In this document: piece after piece, positions 13,825 through 20,133 of the stretch
How positions within the stretch are numbered: the first letter of the stretch is position 1
Layout: each line of letters begins with the position of its first letter
IMG/VR virus record: IMGVR_UViG_3300028596_000049
Span: 1-29,209 of that record
Reading direction: 5' to 3' (one strand)
DNA length: 29,209 bases
Origin: a virus
The notes under the pieces: generated by a model
What the model saw: only the letters and a program-made list of their open reading frames with translations
The model's database searches: none
Told to the model about the DNA's origin: nothing
Made by a program: the position numbers and the translations under genes

Positions 13825-14028
13825 CTACTCGCGGCGGCTGAGGTGGTGCTCGTAGGCGACTGCGAGCACTCCAGCCGTGACGAGGCCGAGCCACACGCCG
13901 AAGCGGTCACCAACCCCGATCGAGATCAGTGTAAATCCTCCTGTCAACAGGCTATCCCGCCGCATATTTTTCAGCGCCGTGCCGATTCTCGACCAGTTCA
14001 CCGCAAACCTTCCGTTCCTCACAGCCAC
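13825..14028 (-). CDS. Small membrane protein between terminase and portal
   Basis: Up to 67 residues, opening (M)AVRNGRFAVNWSRIGTALKNMRRDSLLTGG from a GTG at 14028; a GTG at 14022 that overlaps the terminase stop as GTGA is an equally good start (65 residues). A basic amphipathic N-terminus is followed by two hydrophobic stretches (SLLTGGFTLISIGVG and FGVWLGLVTAGVLAVAYEHHL), so it should lie in the host membrane. It overlaps the large terminase end by up to 10 nt. Size and topology recall holins, but the lysis module is not here; function unknown. Confidence 0.6.
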   Translation of the reverse strand: MAVRNGRFAVNWSRIGTALKNMRRDSLLTGGFTLISIGVGDRFGVWLGLVTAGVLAVAYEHHLSRRE

Positions 14029-15521
14029 CCCCGCACCCTCGGACGGCCCGCAGAGTAGAACGCCAGCAGCAACGCATCCGCGTTATCCGGCGACCGTCCC
14101 AGCCGCTTCCTGATCTCGTCCTTCGGCTCCACCTGGATCCGGCCCTGCGCGTCCGCCAGCCACAGCGGCTCCAGCAGCTGCGCGACCGTCGTGTCCGCGT
14201 TCTCCATGGCGCTGAGGTCCCAGCCGCCACGCTCGGACAGGCTGCGGGCGATCTCCCACCAGATCTCCGCCCGCAGGTTCTTGTACTTGTCGGGCTGGCT
14301 GGACTTCTCGCCGACGTTAACGCCGATGATGTGCGCCGTGTGCTTGCCCTGCCCGGCAAGGTTGCGGAGCTCGCCGATCACGCCGAAGCCGACACCGATC
14401 GAGTCGACCTTGACCGTCGTGGCCCCGGACTCCTTGATCGCGGCAAGCACCATCGGGGCGATCTTCTCCGGCCGGTCCGTGTGCGCCCGCCACTCCCGCC
14501 CGGCCCGCCGGCCGCGGCGCTCGCGGATGACGGTCTCGTCCCCGCCGCCGCCGACGTCGACGCCGAGCTCGACGGGCACCAGGTCTTCGGGCTTCGGCTT
14601 CGTCTCGGGGTCGATGCGGCAGCGGGCAACGTCACTGGCGCGGACGACCTTGTTGGGGGCGTCCTCGCTGAACTCGCCGAGCACCTTGGACTTGTACAGC
14701 GGGTTGTCCTCGCCCCACTCCTGCGCCTTCTCCTCGACCCACTCGCGGCCGACGAGGGCCTGCGCCACGGCGTCGGGGACCTGCTCGCCGGTGAGGTTCG
14801 GGGACTCGAACGCGCTGATGCCGATGACGTGCCAGCCGGAGCTGGGCTGGCACACCTTGCGGAAGTGGGAGCTCGGGTTGTCCGGGTTGCCGATCGCGAG
14901 GATCCGGCAGTCCGCGTTCGTCGTCAGCGCGTCCGCGGCCACCCACAGCTGCTCGGGGATGCCGCACGCCTCGTCGAGGATGACGAGGACGTAGCGGGCG
15001 TGGATGCCCTGGAACGCGGACTCGTCGTGGTCGGCGGGCTTCCGGCCGAACGCGACGAGCTCGTCGTCCATGTGCCACTCGGTCTGGTTGACGCGGCCGG
15101 CGAGCTTGCCGCGGCGGTGGGTGCGGCGGATGTACCGCCAGAGGATGGCGCGGACTTGGGCGAAGGTGGGAGCTGAGGTGACGACGAAGGCTTCGCCGGG
15201 CGGGTGGGTGTCGAGCCACCAGGAGGCGACGAGCGAGGCCGTGTGGGACTTGCCGACGCCGTGGCAACTGCGGACGGCGGTACGGCGGTTGTCGCGAATG
15301 CTGAGCATGATCTCGCGCTGCTTCGACCACACGATCTGCTTCAGGCGGTCGGTGACCCAGCCGACCGGGTTGTCGGCGTAGAGGCGGGAACGCTGCCGCA
15401 TGGCCCGGCGGTCGGCTCGACGCTGGAGCTTGTCGCGGATCTCTTTGAGGGCCTTGGTGTCGCCGGCGCGTACCAGTTCCGCGATGTGGTCGCGGACCTG
15501 TTCACGCGTCGGGGTCGTCAC
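14019..15521 (-). CDS. Terminase large subunit (ATPase-nuclease)
   Basis: This 500-residue packaging motor has Walker A S85-C-H-G-V-G-K91-S92, Walker B VLVILDEA (178-185, D183/E184), and coupling motif A-I-G-N-P-D (209-214). The RNase H-type nuclease domain shows the three acidic clusters: GVDVGGGGDET (D322), TTVKVDSIGVG (D373) and SPDNADALLLAF (D482). It would bind the portal, pump DNA into the prohead and cut at headful or cos sites. GTG start at 15521 lies inside the small terminase end (20-nt overlap). Length is normal for the family. Confidence 0.95.
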   Translation of the reverse strand: MTTPTREQVRDHIAELVRAGDTKALKEIRDKLQRRADRRAMRQRSRLYADNPVGWVTDRLKQIVWSKQREIMLSIRDNRRTAVRSCHGVGKSHTASLVASWWLDTHPPGEAFVVTSAPTFAQVRAILWRYIRRTHRRGKLAGRVNQTEWHMDDELVAFGRKPADHDESAFQGIHARYVLVILDEACGIPEQLWVAADALTTNADCRILAIGNPDNPSSHFRKVCQPSSGWHVIGISAFESPNLTGEQVPDAVAQALVGREWVEEKAQEWGEDNPLYKSKVLGEFSEDAPNKVVRASDVARCRIDPETKPKPEDLVPVELGVDVGGGGDETVIRERRGRRAGREWRAHTDRPEKIAPMVLAAIKESGATTVKVDSIGVGFGVIGELRNLAGQGKHTAHIIGVNVGEKSSQPDKYKNLRAEIWWEIARSLSERGGWDLSAMENADTTVAQLLEPLWLADAQGRIQVEPKDEIRKRLGRSPDNADALLLAFYSAGRPRVRGWL

Positions 15522-16086
15522 CGTCGCCGTCTTCGTCGGGGCCGAGGGTGGCGTCGAGGAGGCGGCTGATGTCGCGGCCGAGTTGTTCGGCTTCGACGCT
15601 GACGCGGGAGGGCTGCTTGAGGCCGTGGAGTTCCTCGTAGGCCTTGCGGACGTCGAGGGCTACGCGGATGGCTTGCAGCTTGGGCATGTCGTCGAGGAGT
15701 GGTTCCTCAGCGTTGGTCTCTCGGTTCCGGACCGTGATGACCTTGCCGTGGCTGACGGTGACGTGGTTGCGCTGGAGGATCGCGCACGCCTCGGTGTACA
15801 GGATGTCGAGTTCTTCGGACTCGGTGGCGATGAGTTTGGTGACGGCGGGCCGGGCGACGTCTGCCTTGGCGCGGAGGATCGCTTTGCGGGCGTCGCTGCG
15901 GTGGCAGAAGCCGAACTCTCGGGCGATCTCGTCGAGGGTGGCCTCGGGGTGGTCGGCCTGGTATTCGGCTGCGGCTGCGTCGCGTCGGACGTTGGCCATG
16001 GTGCGGCGGAAGCGGCCCATGCCGTCGTGTTCGCGGCGGAGGTGGGCGTTGGGGTCGTTGTTGGGGGTGTCGTCGTTGGTGGTCAC
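15502..16086 (-). CDS. Terminase small subunit
   Basis: This 194-residue protein contains a helix-turn-helix-like region (ADHPEATLDEIAREFGFCHRSDARKAILRAKADVA) followed by long helices (TESEELDILYTEACAILQRNHVTVSHGKVITVRN and MPKLQAIRVALDVRKAYEELHGLKQPSRVSVEAEQLGRDISRLLD) that would build the ring. The acidic C-terminus is typical. It recognises the packaging start site for the large subunit. GTG start at 16086 chosen: AAGGGGG lies 6 nt upstream. The leader holds a TTGACG (minus strand, 16151-16146) but no clean -10 at the right distance, so the late promoter is not settled. Confidence 0.82.
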   Translation of the reverse strand: MTTNDDTPNNDPNAHLRREHDGMGRFRRTMANVRRDAAAAEYQADHPEATLDEIAREFGFCHRSDARKAILRAKADVARPAVTKLIATESEELDILYTEACAILQRNHVTVSHGKVITVRNRETNAEEPLLDDMPKLQAIRVALDVRKAYEELHGLKQPSRVSVEAEQLGRDISRLLDATLGPDEDGDGDDPDA

Positions 16087-16176
16087 CGCGGTCCCCCTTC
16101 TGCTGGTTGTGTTACCGGTGGTGGTGGTTTGATGGTAACGATGCGCGTCAACCGGTGGGCGGCACGCGCGCAGGGA

Positions 16177-16208
16177 GAAGCCCCCTCCGTGGCGTCGGAG
16201 GGGGCTTC
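16177..16208 (-). terminator. Strong GC hairpin before the terminase operon
   Basis: GAAGCCCCCTCCG (16177-16189) pairs perfectly with CGGAGGGGGCTTC (16196-16208), loop TGGCGT. It lies 15 bp past the stop of the leftward gene at 16223 and would separate the accessory operon from the late operon. It is symmetric, so it could work in both directions; there is no clear T-run. Confidence 0.7.
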
Positions 16209-16222
16209 GGCCATGCAGGGGG

Positions 16223-16495
16223 TCAGGCCAGCTGCGCGCTGGTGATGAGCGGGTGCGGTTCAAGAGCCACCCAGTCGCAGCCGCCGTGGGCGTGTACGGC
16301 GCCGCTCTCCTCGTCCTGCCATGCGCTGTCGAGGTCGAACGGGATGCGCTTGGCTGCTTCGACGAACGGGCCCTTCGCGGCGTCCTTGTTGGCGTAGACG
16401 CCGAGGACTTCGCCGCCTTCGTGGTCTTCTCCGGTGGAGAGGACCCAGACGATCGGGCCGGTGGACTGCTCGTGGCGGTGGGCGAGTTCGGTCAC
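16223..16495 (-). CDS. Hypothetical protein
   Basis: This 90-residue acidic protein (MTELAHRHEQSTGPIVWVLSTGEDHEGGEVLGVYANKDAAKGPFVEAAKRIPFDLDSAWQDEESGAVHAHGGCDWVALEPHPL) starts at a GTG behind AGGAGA. The VWVLSTGEDHEGGEVLGVYANKDAAKGPFVEAA stretch (strand, Glu/Gly turn, strand, helix) is a pattern seen in small actinophage and mycobacteriophage proteins of unknown role. It closes a leftward group of small genes just before the terminase hairpin. No catalytic motif recognised. Confidence 0.65.
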   Translation of the reverse strand: MTELAHRHEQSTGPIVWVLSTGEDHEGGEVLGVYANKDAAKGPFVEAAKRIPFDLDSAWQDEESGAVHAHGGCDWVALEPHPLITSAQLA

Positions 16496-16536
16496 GGGGT
16501 TTCTCCTGTCGTGTCGGGCGGTCAGACGGCGGCGGG

Positions 16537-16755
16537 CTATGAGCGTGGGGTCCAGCGCAGGAGGCTGTGGCCGTCTCCGGTGATGACGACCTGCCCCTCA
16601 ACGTGGACGGCGTGGCCGCGCTGGTCGGCGCCTGCGACGGCCGCTTCGACGGCGCCGGAGCAGCTGCCGGAGGGGCCGGCCCGCCAGGTGAGTCCGCCAT
16701 CGCTGGAGAGGTCAGTGTCGTACTGCTTGGTTTCGTCGAGGTTGAGGTCGCGCAT
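16537..16755 (-). CDS. Hypothetical small protein
   Basis: This 72-residue protein (MRDLNLDETKQYDTDLSSDGGLTWRAGPSGSCSGAVEAAVAGADQRGHAVHVEGQVVITGDGHSLLRWTPRS) has a plausible ribosome site (AAAGGA, 7 nt before ATG). The C-terminal part looks like two beta strands (GHAVHVEGQVVITGDG and SLLRWTPR). It lies between a gene-tail remnant next to the HNH gene and the gene at 16495. Its family is not recognised and no Cys cluster or membrane segment is present. Confidence 0.55.
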   Translation of the reverse strand: MRDLNLDETKQYDTDLSSDGGLTWRAGPSGSCSGAVEAAVAGADQRGHAVHVEGQVVITGDGHSLLRWTPRS

Positions 16756-16773
16756 GGTGGTGTCCTTTCGGGG

Positions 16774-16812
16774 TCAGGCGGCGAGCAGCATGCGGGCGGC
16801 GAGCTGGTGAGT
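16774..16812 (-). pseudogene. Remnant of the SWIM gene 3' end
   Basis: Directly past the HNH stop, the bases encode THQLAARMLLAA and a TGA (16776-16774). This matches the last residues of the SWIM zinc-finger gene (YHTLAARLLLAA, stop at 17453) at 9 of 12 positions, with no start codon of its own. The simplest reading is that the HNH gene entered at the 3' end of this gene and supplied a replacement tail, leaving the original tail stranded on its far side. Confidence 0.55.
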
Positions 16813-16814
16813 GG

Positions 16815-17438
16815 TCAGGTGCGGGCACGGCGTCGGCGGTCCTGCTCGCGCATGCACTCGCGACAACGGCGCTTCCCGTTGGGGTATCGGTACGTGTTCT
16901 CTGGCGTGTACTCGTGCCCGGCCTCGCAGTGTGTCCGGGGCGCGATCGGCGGGCGCTGCGCACGCTCACGGGCCGTGCGTTCCTGCCGGTACTCCTGCAT
17001 GCAGGCTCGGCATTCCCGGCGGCCGTCGAGCTTGGAGTAGGTGTTCTCGGGGGTGAACTCGTGACCCCGCTTGCAGTGGGTCTTCAGGGCGCGGGGCTTC
17101 CGGCCGGGCGGCTTGGGCGCGGCCCTCTTGATGTCGCCTCGGAGGATGTTCTCGCGGTTGGTGACGAGTTCGAGGTGGTCGATGTTGGCGCAGGCCCGGT
17201 TGCGGCAGCGGTGATCGAGTACGGCGCGGTCGCCAGCGAGGCGCTTTGGGATCGGGCCGTGGTGCGCCTCGTAGACGAGGCGGTGAACGTAGTGATTGGT
17301 GCCGCTGATCCGCACGTGCCCGTACCCGGCGGTCGTCTTGGAGCCCGTCCAGGTGAGACACGGCGTCTCGAACCCGGTGTCCTCGGCAACGAGACGGGCT
17401 GCGTGGCGCTCGGAGAGGCCTTTGATCTGGTTCGGCAT
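16815..17438 (-). CDS. HNH endonuclease with two Cys/His repeat modules
   Basis: This 207-residue protein has a homing-type HNH domain: GYGHVRISGTNHYVHRLVYEAHHGPIP (H52), VLDHRCRNRACANIDHLELVTNRENILRG (D75-H76, N85, H88, N94). Two tandem modules follow, C122-x3-H126..C143-x2-C146 and C171-x3-H175..C192-x2-C195, sharing the text G-H-E-x-T-P-E-N-T-Y and C-R-x-C-M; they probably bind zinc and DNA. The ATG at 17438 was chosen because AGGAAG lies 6 nt upstream; the ATG at 17453 overlaps the upstream TGA and would add MRKSV. It sits between the SWIM gene and a copy of that gene's tail, so it is likely a mobile free-standing endonuclease. Confidence 0.85.
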   Translation of the reverse strand: MPNQIKGLSERHAARLVAEDTGFETPCLTWTGSKTTAGYGHVRISGTNHYVHRLVYEAHHGPIPKRLAGDRAVLDHRCRNRACANIDHLELVTNRENILRGDIKRAAPKPPGRKPRALKTHCKRGHEFTPENTYSKLDGRRECRACMQEYRQERTARERAQRPPIAPRTHCEAGHEYTPENTYRYPNGKRRCRECMREQDRRRRART

Positions 17439-17452
17439 GACGCTCTTCCTCA

Positions 17453-17797
17453 TCAGGCTGCCAGCAGGAGGCGTGCGGCCAAGGTGTGGTAGCACCGCGA
17501 GCCCTTGACCCCAGCAGGGCACGAACACGCGGTGGGGGCGGTCTTGTAGGTCTCGGTGCCGTCGGTGCTGACGGTGATGAAGATGACGGAGCGGAGGGGG
17601 ATGATCGCGGCGTCTTCGATGAGCTCGCGGGCGGAGGCGACCTGGTGGGCCTTGTAGTCGCTGGTGTCGACGGCGGAGTGGCGGACCTTCGCGGCGCACT
17701 TGGCGCCGTAGCCCAGGGCCTGCGACTTGGCGGTGCGGAGGGTGCGGCCGCAGCGGAGGCAGTTGGTGTGCTGGTGGGTGGTGGCTGCGGCGTTCAT
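17453..17797 (-). CDS. SWIM-type zinc-finger protein
   Basis: This 114-residue protein has an N-terminal Cys motif (C13-x2-C16..C34, NCLRCGRTLRTAKSQALGYGAKC) common in Streptomyces phage and plasmid proteins, and a C-terminal SWIM finger C91-x-C93..C102-x-H104 (CSCPAGVKGSRCYH) followed by LAARLLLAA. SWIM domains bind DNA or protein. The ATG at 17797 follows AGGGGG at 5 nt. Its promoter is covered by two perfect copies of a 14-bp palindrome, so it is likely repressed by the divergent ribbon-helix-helix protein. The 3' end abuts the HNH gene; see the tail remnant at 16774. Confidence 0.8.
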   Translation of the reverse strand: MNAAATTHQHTNCLRCGRTLRTAKSQALGYGAKCAAKVRHSAVDTSDYKAHQVASARELIEDAAIIPLRSVIFITVSTDGTETYKTAPTACSCPAGVKGSRCYHTLAARLLLAA

Positions 17798-17815
17798 GTC
17801 GTCCCCCTCGTTCCT

Positions 17816-17829
17816 GGTGTACGTACACC
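17816..17829. promoter_or_regulatory. Operator O1, perfect 14-bp palindrome
   Basis: GGTGTACGTACACC, perfectly symmetric. It overlaps the -10/start region of the leftward promoter for the SWIM gene, so a bound repressor would block it. Confidence 0.75.
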
Positions 17830-17856
17830 GTAGCGCGAGGTGTACGTACACCGCAA
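17827..17856 (-). promoter_or_regulatory. Leftward promoter of the SWIM gene
   Basis: On the minus strand TTGCGG (17856-17851) and TACGGT (17832-17827) are 18 nt apart, a good vegetative actinobacterial form. O2 fills the spacer and O1 covers the -10 end. Confidence 0.55.
17839..17852. promoter_or_regulatory. Operator O2, perfect 14-bp palindrome
   Basis: Second identical copy of GGTGTACGTACACC; its centre is 23 bp from O1. It lies in the spacer of the leftward promoter. Confidence 0.75.
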
Positions 17857-17872
17857 GGGGTTCGGCACTACC

Positions 17873-17886
17873 GGTGTCCGTACACC
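17873..17886. promoter_or_regulatory. Operator O3, palindrome with one changed base
   Basis: GGTGTCCGTACACC differs from O1/O2 at one base, and its centre is 34 bp from O2. It sits just upstream of the likely -10 (TACCGT, 17892-17897) of the ribbon-helix-helix gene, so it would mediate autoregulation, perhaps with lower affinity. Confidence 0.7.
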
Positions 17887-17903
17887 CGCGATACCGTGGA
17901 CGC

Positions 17904-18092
17904 ATGCCGAACGCCCCGAAGACCAAGCACCGATCAGTCCGCATCGACGATCAGGACTGGGCAGACCTCGCTGAGCAGGCGCCTGACGGAGATCGGTCCG
18001 CCGTCATCAAGGACTTGGTGCGCTGGTACCTGCGGCGCGACGACGCCGAACTGCCGGAGCGCCCGGCGGGCAGCGAGGAGAAGAGCGCATGA
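17904..18092 (+). CDS. Ribbon-helix-helix transcriptional repressor
   Basis: This 62-residue protein has the RHH order: basic N-terminal strand (KHRSVRIDDQDW), helix A (WADLAEQAP), turn (DGDRS), helix B (AVIKDLVRWYLRRDD), then a short acidic tail. RHH dimers bind palindromic operators with the strand in the major groove; three 14-bp palindromes lie directly upstream. No clear ribosome site precedes the ATG at 17904. A -10-like TACCGT 6 bp before the ATG suggests a leaderless mRNA, common for actinobacterial regulators. It heads a three-gene rightward operon joined by 4-nt overlaps. Confidence 0.85.
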   Translation: MPNAPKTKHRSVRIDDQDWADLAEQAPDGDRSAVIKDLVRWYLRRDDAELPERPAGSEEKSA

Positions 18093-18367
18093 GCGACTAC
18101 GACAGCCGCAAGGAAACCTGCCCCAACTGCCAAGCCACCCCGCACAACATGGACACCCGCATCCTCTGGACGGGGCAGGACCCGGAGACGGGCCGGCGGT
18201 TCGTCACCGAGACGTGGCACACGAAGGACTGCCCGCGCTATGAGGCCCCACCCGAGGCGCAGACCACTGAGCACGGACAGCTGACGTGGGGTCCGGGCAA
18301 CCCGCCACACGAGGAAAGGCCGACGTACTTGAGGCCGGTGCGCCCGGACGAGGAGCCCACCCCGTGA
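18089..18367 (+). CDS. Small Cys-containing hypothetical protein
   Basis: This 92-residue protein starts in an ATGA overlap with the RHH gene. It reads MSDYDSRKETCPNCQATPHNMDTRILWTGQDPETGRRFVTETWHTKDCPRYEAPPEA: C11-x2-C14 and a later H44/C48 could bind one zinc. The rest is Pro/Glu-rich and probably disordered. It is co-translated with the repressor; the next gene again overlaps (GTGA). Function unknown. Confidence 0.7.
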   Translation: MSDYDSRKETCPNCQATPHNMDTRILWTGQDPETGRRFVTETWHTKDCPRYEAPPEAQTTEHGQLTWGPGNPPHEERPTYLRPVRPDEEPTP

Positions 18368-18831
18368 GCGAGGAACGCGTGCCCTTCGAGGCCGAGCCTG
18401 AAGACGGTGTCCGCGTCTCCGGGTTCGTCGAGAGGGACAGCGAGGGTGTGCCTGTCATCACCTCCCTGACCGTCTCCTGCACCACTGAGCACCACATGGG
18501 CAAGCTCCTGCGACGGCTGAAGCTGAGCCAGATGGTCCCTCAACCTGCCGCACTACTGACGCCAACGACGCCGTACGCCGCGCCTACTGGCCCGGCGACG
18601 GGCGGGCGCCAGATGCTAAGCGACGACTTGATGCGGCGAGTGGCCGAGGCGTACTTGCGGGAGGCGGCCCCTGGCCAACCGCCCGGCGCTATGGGGCGTC
18701 TCGCCGCCGAGTTCGGACGCCCTGAAGAGACCATGCGCACCTGGGTTGCTCGCGCTCGTGCCCGCGGTTGGCTCGGCCCGAGCAGGAGGGGCAGGCGAGG
18801 CGCCGAGCCCGGCCCGCGCCTCACCGCATGA
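18364..18831 (+). CDS. Helix-turn-helix domain protein, last gene of repressor operon
   Basis: This 155-residue protein begins at a GTG overlapping the previous TGA. The N-terminal half (GVRVSGFVERDSEGVPVITSLTVSCTT) is a small beta unit. The C-terminal part (SDDLMRRVAEAYLREAAPGQPPGAMGRLAAEFGRPEETMRTWVARARARGWLG, then PSRRGRRG) is the Streptomyces-type helix-turn-helix ending R-A-R-A-R-G-W-L-G-P found on many mobile-element proteins, in which a new HTH follows an assay helix. It probably binds DNA together with or downstream of the RHH protein. A strong hairpin follows the stop. Confidence 0.75.
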   Translation: MSEERVPFEAEPEDGVRVSGFVERDSEGVPVITSLTVSCTTEHHMGKLLRRLKLSQMVPQPAALLTPTTPYAAPTGPATGGRQMLSDDLMRRVAEAYLREAAPGQPPGAMGRLAAEFGRPEETMRTWVARARARGWLGPSRRGRRGAEPGPRLTA

Positions 18832-18834
18832 CGA

Positions 18835-18864
18835 CGGCCCCGCCCGGAATCCGGTGCGGGGCCG
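18835..18864 (+). terminator. Hairpin closing the rightward repressor operon
   Basis: CGGCCCCGC (18835-18843) pairs with GCGGGGCCG (18856-18864) over a 12-nt loop, 3 bp past the stop codon. It lies between two converging genes and is symmetric, so it can serve both. Confidence 0.65.
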
Positions 18865-18871
18865 CTGCACG

Positions 18872-19228
18872 TCACGGCTCCGGCGTGATCTCCGCGCTCA
18901 GCTCCGCCGTCACCTCATCCACCGCCGCCTGGAACTCGGCCTCCGACATGCCCCCGCACACCCCGTACCCGGCCGTCGCATCGATGCCCTCGCTGCCGTC
19001 GAGGAGTTCGGACCGGATCCACGCCCGGCACTCATCCGACACCGTCGCTGACGGGGAAGGCGCAGCAGTGGTCGGGGCGGCAGCTGGACGGTCCGGCCCG
19101 CCGTCACCCCGCGTCAGGACAGCCGCGCCACCGCCAACCACAGCCGCCCCCACGGCAGCTGCTACGAACCAGGCAACGCCTCGGCCACGACGTGGCGGTG
19201 GCGGATAGTACGGCGGCGTGTGGCTCAC
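18872..19228 (-). CDS. Membrane-anchored secreted-domain hypothetical protein
   Basis: This 118-residue protein begins MSHTPPYYPPPPRRGRG (Pro-rich cytoplasmic end), then one membrane span (VAWFVAAAVGAAVVGGGAAVL), a Pro/Ala/Thr spacer (GGPDRPAAAPTTAAPSPSATV) and an acidic outer domain with two Cys (SDECRAWIRSELLDGSEGIDATAGYGVCGGMSEAEFQAAVDEVTAEL). This build is common in Streptomyces cell-surface proteins carried by mobile elements. GTG start at 19228 follows a G-run at 4 nt. It converges on the repressor operon across a shared hairpin. It could modify the lysogen surface; this is inference. Confidence 0.65.
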   Translation of the reverse strand: MSHTPPYYPPPPRRGRGVAWFVAAAVGAAVVGGGAAVLTRGDGGPDRPAAAPTTAAPSPSATVSDECRAWIRSELLDGSEGIDATAGYGVCGGMSEAEFQAAVDEVTAELSAEITPEP

Positions 19229-19666
19229 GGTTCCCCCCAAGGGCTCGGCGTGCGTGGGGGCATGATGCGCGGCCGTGCACACCGTGGGGAGGGGATGTGT
19301 CCGTGTTGTGACATGCGACGGCCCCGCCAGAACGGAGACTGACGGGGCCTGAGCAACCCGGCATGGGTGCCTGTGCGTTGGTCGCGCAGCCTCAGTGTGA
19401 CATGAGGCGGCGCCCCGACACCTTGGGAGGACGGGACGCCGCCGGGGAGCGGTCGCTATCGGGGTGGGCCGTCGCAGCTCGGCCGTACCCGCTGCGCGCT
19501 GCGAACACGCAGAGCCCCCAGCGATTCGCTCCGGCCTTCGACCGTAGGCGGCCGGGCTGTCGGCGTCAGTCACTCGAACGGGTGAGGCTGGACATGGGGC
19601 GGCCCCCACCGCGACGGGGGGACGCGGTGGGGGCCTTCATTCGACATGCTCAGTGTGGCACGGGGC
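19229..19666. other. 438-bp gap with three hairpins, no convincing gene
   Basis: No frame here has both a ribosome site and protein-like text. Three hairpins occur: 19320-19349 and 19406-19443 (each a long stem with one C-A mismatch) and 19601-19635 (perfect). Each is preceded by GACATG (19310, 19399, 19591). A 29-codon frame (ATG 19314, stop overlapping the GTG at 19228) could be a coupled leader peptide, but its ribosome site is weak. No tRNA cloverleaf was found. Confidence 0.5.
19601..19635 (-). terminator. Perfect 13-bp hairpin ending the transfer module
   Basis: GGCCCCCACCGCG (19601-19613) pairs with CGCGGTGGGGGCC (19623-19635) across a 9-nt loop, about 30 bp past the stop of the gene at 19667. 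It probably ends the leftward transfer-module transcript. Confidence 0.7.
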
Positions 19667-20119
19667 CTACAGGTGCGTGTGGTTCCGGCCGAACCCGCGG
19701 GCATGGTTGTGGACCTCGATGTGCGTGCCGCCCCGCCGGCCGCCACCGAGCACCGTGCGGGCCCCGGCGAGCGCGAGGAAGAACAGCAGCGCGCCCACTC
19801 CGGACAGGCTGCTGACGAACTGGCTCGCACCGACGAGGAACTGGCCGCCGCCCCACAGCAGGATCCCGCCGCCGACGCCGGCGCCGATGCAGCGCTGCGC
19901 GATCGGGTCGAACAGCGGCTGCGGGGTGAGATCGCGGGCCGGAGGCAACTGCACCGGCGCGGGGGCTTGGGACTTGCGGACGGGAACCATCTCTCCGTAG
20001 GCGCCGGGGATCCACACGACGGGGTCCTGCTCGTCGTACAGGTGGATCTCGGCGGGCTGGACGGGGCGCTGCCCGAGGGGTTGGGCGTAGCGCTGGTACT
20101 CAGGGGGCAGCGCGGACAT
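19667..20119 (-). CDS. Membrane protein of the transfer/spread module
   Basis: This 150-residue protein has a Pro-rich N-terminus (MSALPPEYQRYAQPLGQRPVQPAEIHLYDEQDPVVWIPGAYG), then two membrane spans (IGAGVGGGILLWGGGQFLVGA and VSSLSGVGALLFFLALAGA) and a His-rich tail (RRGGTHIEVHNHARGFGRNHTHL). Small multi-span proteins with a THIEVHNH-type tail occur beside Streptomyces plasmid spread (Spd) genes. ATG 20119 has GGAGA upstream. It is the last gene of the leftward module before the hairpin at 19601. Confidence 0.65.
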   Translation of the reverse strand: MSALPPEYQRYAQPLGQRPVQPAEIHLYDEQDPVVWIPGAYGEMVPVRKSQAPAPVQLPPARDLTPQPLFDPIAQRCIGAGVGGGILLWGGGQFLVGASQFVSSLSGVGALLFFLALAGARTVLGGGRRGGTHIEVHNHARGFGRNHTHL

Positions 20120-20133
20120 GGGTGGGTCTCCGA

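Noticed and set aside
13825-14028. Holin call for the small membrane protein
   Set aside because: No endolysin is near; the position between terminase and portal does not suit a lysis gene, and the sequence has no holin-specific mark.
12175-14058. 627-codon plus-strand frame opposite portal and terminase
   Set aside because: It covers two unrelated minus-strand genes and the gap between them, so it is a bias artefact.
19360-19600. tRNA or other structured RNA gene
   Set aside because: No T-loop or anticodon-arm pattern could be drawn; only terminator-like hairpins are present.
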